35,598 bases of DNA. It comes from Ornithinibacillus gellani. Its GTDB lineage: Bacteria; Bacillota; Bacilli; Bacillales; Amphibacillaceae. The position numbers and the translations under genes were made by a program. The notes under the pieces were generated by a model. It had not been told where the DNA came from, searched no databases, and saw only the letters and a program-made list of their open reading frames with translations. Location: NCBI RefSeq assembly GCF_003730295.1, contig NZ_QTSZ01000024.1, positions 1-35,598 of the forward strand. Reading direction: 5' to 3'. Positions 35,201 through 35,598 of this stretch are shown here, in pieces (the stretch's first letter is position 1; each line of letters begins with the position of its first letter).

Positions 35201-35403
35201 AAGTATCTATTATGGATGATGGTGTTGGGATGGAGGAGGAAACAATAAAGCAAATATTTACAATTAAACCTGAGCGAAAAGCAGGTATTGGGTTAATGAA
35301 TACGGAACAGCGACTAAAACGGTTGTATGGGAAGGGGCTGCAGGTTGATAGTAAACCAAATGCTGGCACCACCATATCATTTACAGTGCCGAATCCCATC
35401 TGA
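32296..35403 (+). CDS. Hybrid sensor with 7TMR-DISM, HisKA kinase, receiver and LytS-type kinase modules
   Basis: A 1035-aa membrane sensor. Residues 1-28 are a signal peptide or anchor; about 45-190 form an extracellular 7TMR-DISM-type beta domain (DGEWYFFKEKLL, GTYMTTIKIP, YTLYVNQREVAKNG). About 195-400 contain seven helices, followed by a coiled coil. HisKA follows with His446 (NTSHELRNPLHG), then HATPase with the N box NLLHNAIKY and GGGLGLGLSI. A receiver domain (about 711-825) has phosphoacceptor Asp758 (ISDVMMPEMSGYEL) and the Lys of VKKP. It is followed by a His_kinase module with His849 (QAQIRPHFLLNTLNAI) and a second HATPase (TLVENAVNHG, GIGLMNTEQRL). TTG 32296 has GGGGG about 7 bases upstream. 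No separate response regulator is in the window. Confidence 0.93.
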   Translation: MRKLKKKYVFFFIVMFTTIMAIGGGISAEDKRKSEHDLSQLDATKDFYTDLDGEWYFFKEKLLTPNETRSLSSKGMGEIVSLPDSFDDHTGEMNSFGTYMTTIKIPKEFVGKSLAIHVPYQYSAYTLYVNQREVAKNGVVGQDSLSHDAEMSPRIGYFVGESGEMQLTIQVSSFNHIRGGLENSMYLGESSVVANKFNANMIGTLFVNGCIFIIGLFMVLFAMYRRQEHVFLIFGLFAMLISVRAIFAVPFYYSLIFLNMSWLWGTRLEYILTEATSMFYVILLWKWHEKEFSKKIMQGLVFVHLALIIVTLFTQPMFFQALFFKVFYLTIPTFFYLIYVIYKSIRNQNRIAKINLIGMGIIFLAFFNDFAIGQNFYQFWNLMLPAVAVYVLIHVILMSKDFAKSIRKTEQQNVQLLALNDSNEKLAAQLQNELKQKDDFLANTSHELRNPLHGLINIAQSILRNRSKQLDEKTRDDLTLQLTIGNHMSRTLEDLLDITRLKEHRIQLLCDRMDVQSVTALVMDMLKVLIENKNIHMEACIPKDFPHVVADRNRLIQILFNLLHNAIKYTAEGSIKVTGEINADMAYIHITDTGIGMDEKTLHSIFDPYEQGDSSMTAIGGGLGLGLSICKQLVELHGGKLEATSVLGEGSVFTFSLPVAEKDFEGQVAATAPPIPINDFELKDAPITLHAMTETVSQIRDKSMAYKSKVLAVDDDPINLRVLQNMLPKDQYEVVGATSGQEAFEKLTWKEWDLVISDVMMPEMSGYELTRLIREKYSISELPILLLTARGNSEDVYAGFLAGANDYVKKPVDAVELHVRVHALTNLQASIKERLAMEAAWLQAQIRPHFLLNTLNAIASLSEIDTDRMVRLMEQFAHYLQRSFYLKNTDKLVPLQYELDLLESYLYIEKERFGERLQIKWEVDAVEDVLIPPLSIQTLVENAVNHGVLKRIAGGLITIRICTIDHYTEVSIMDDGVGMEEETIKQIFTIKPERKAGIGLMNTEQRLKRLYGKGLQVDSKPNAGTTISFTVPNPI

Positions 35404-35434
35404 CGGATAATTATTCAATTGTACTTTTGCCTTT

Positions 35435-35478
35435 CCACCTCACAGGTAGCTTGATGCTATCTATGAGGTGGTTTTTGT
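35435..35478 (+). terminator. Rho-independent terminator of the hybrid sensor gene
   Basis: CCACCTCA..GGTAGC TTGAT GCTATC..TGAGGTGG, followed by TTTTT. A group IIC intron begins directly at the end of the T tract. Confidence 0.95.
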
Positions 35479-35598
35479 GTGCGAGGCATGCACATATTCT
35501 ATAAGGTTAAAGTCCTGAGCCGTGAAGGCAGTAGTAACGGTTAGCTCAAGACAAGGGTGTCCATCGTGAGATGGAATCTGAAGGAAGTCAGCGGCAAA
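35477..35598 (+). mobile_element. Group IIC intron, 5' end (domain I, partial)
   Basis: The sequence starts GTGTGCGAGGCATG at 35477 and continues CTATAAGGTTAAAGTCCTGA, CCGTGAAGGCAGTAGTAACGG, AAGACAAGGGTGTCC, and GGAATCTGAAGGAAG. These follow, block by block, the domain I sequence of the Oceanobacillus iheyensis group IIC intron as I recall it, including the GTGYG 5' end. Insertion immediately after a terminator stem and T tract is the preferred target of class C introns. The rest, including the reverse transcriptase, lies beyond the window. Confidence 0.93.

Overview
The window is chromosomal DNA of a low-GC Gram-positive bacterium of the family Bacillaceae. The closest resemblance is to the Oceanobacillus/Virgibacillus/Lentibacillus group. 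The evidence is the Bacillus-type rRNA and tRNA sequences, strong AGGAGG-type ribosome sites with frequent GTG/TTG starts, an S-box riboswitch, a CIRCE element, and the gene order thiL-tsaE-tsaB-rimI-tsaD / ydiF / moaC-rex / ydiK-ydiL / groES-groEL, which matches the Bacillus subtilis ydiA-groEL segment. The species call is inference.

Region 1 (1-1195) is the end of an rRNA operon: the 23S 3' end, 5S rRNA, three 150-bp tandem units that each begin with the first 14 bases of tRNA-fMet, then the real tRNA-fMet, tRNA-Asp and a terminator. Region 2 (1369-12785) is conserved core. It holds thiamine-phosphate kinase, the TsaE/TsaB/TsaD set for tRNA t6A37 with RimI, a DnaA-box cluster, an ABC-F ATPase (minus strand), moaC-rex with a Rex-like operator in front, a TPR protein and YdiK/YdiL (minus strand), and the HrcA/CIRCE-controlled groESL operon. 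In B. subtilis tat genes sit where the TPR gene lies here.

Region 3 (12786-17104) is a self-contained ABC efflux-type operon (MacB-like ATPase, FtsX-type permease, PadR regulator). Its promoter is overlaid by a 30-bp palindrome that is the obvious PadR operator candidate. Region 4 (17105-21545) is accessory and decaying. It has a secreted carbohydrate-binding-type protein cut off by a 21-bp minisatellite, a SUKH (SMI1/KNR4) immunity-type gene frameshifted in an 8-G tract, a frameshifted small secreted protein, and a DUF7225-like/PD-(D/E)XK nuclease candidate.

Region 5 (21704-29493) is metabolic and transport. It has an aldo/keto reductase with a CYP152-type fatty-acid peroxygenase, a MetE-C (YxjG-like) methyltransferase, an NhaC-superfamily transporter under a complete SAM-I riboswitch (so probably a methionine transporter), a ProP-like MHS symporter, and a small protein without a normal start codon. 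Region 6 (29733-30830) is a scar zone: an ABC ATPase frame lacking any usable start codon, a 22-codon fragment of a second ABC ATPase, and an IS200/IS605-like end whose tip also occurs, inverted, upstream of groES. Region 7 (31062-35598) has an AhpD-like protein, a small membrane protein, a 1035-aa hybrid sensor carrying two different histidine kinase modules, and, directly after that gene's terminator, the 5' end of a group IIC intron running off the window.
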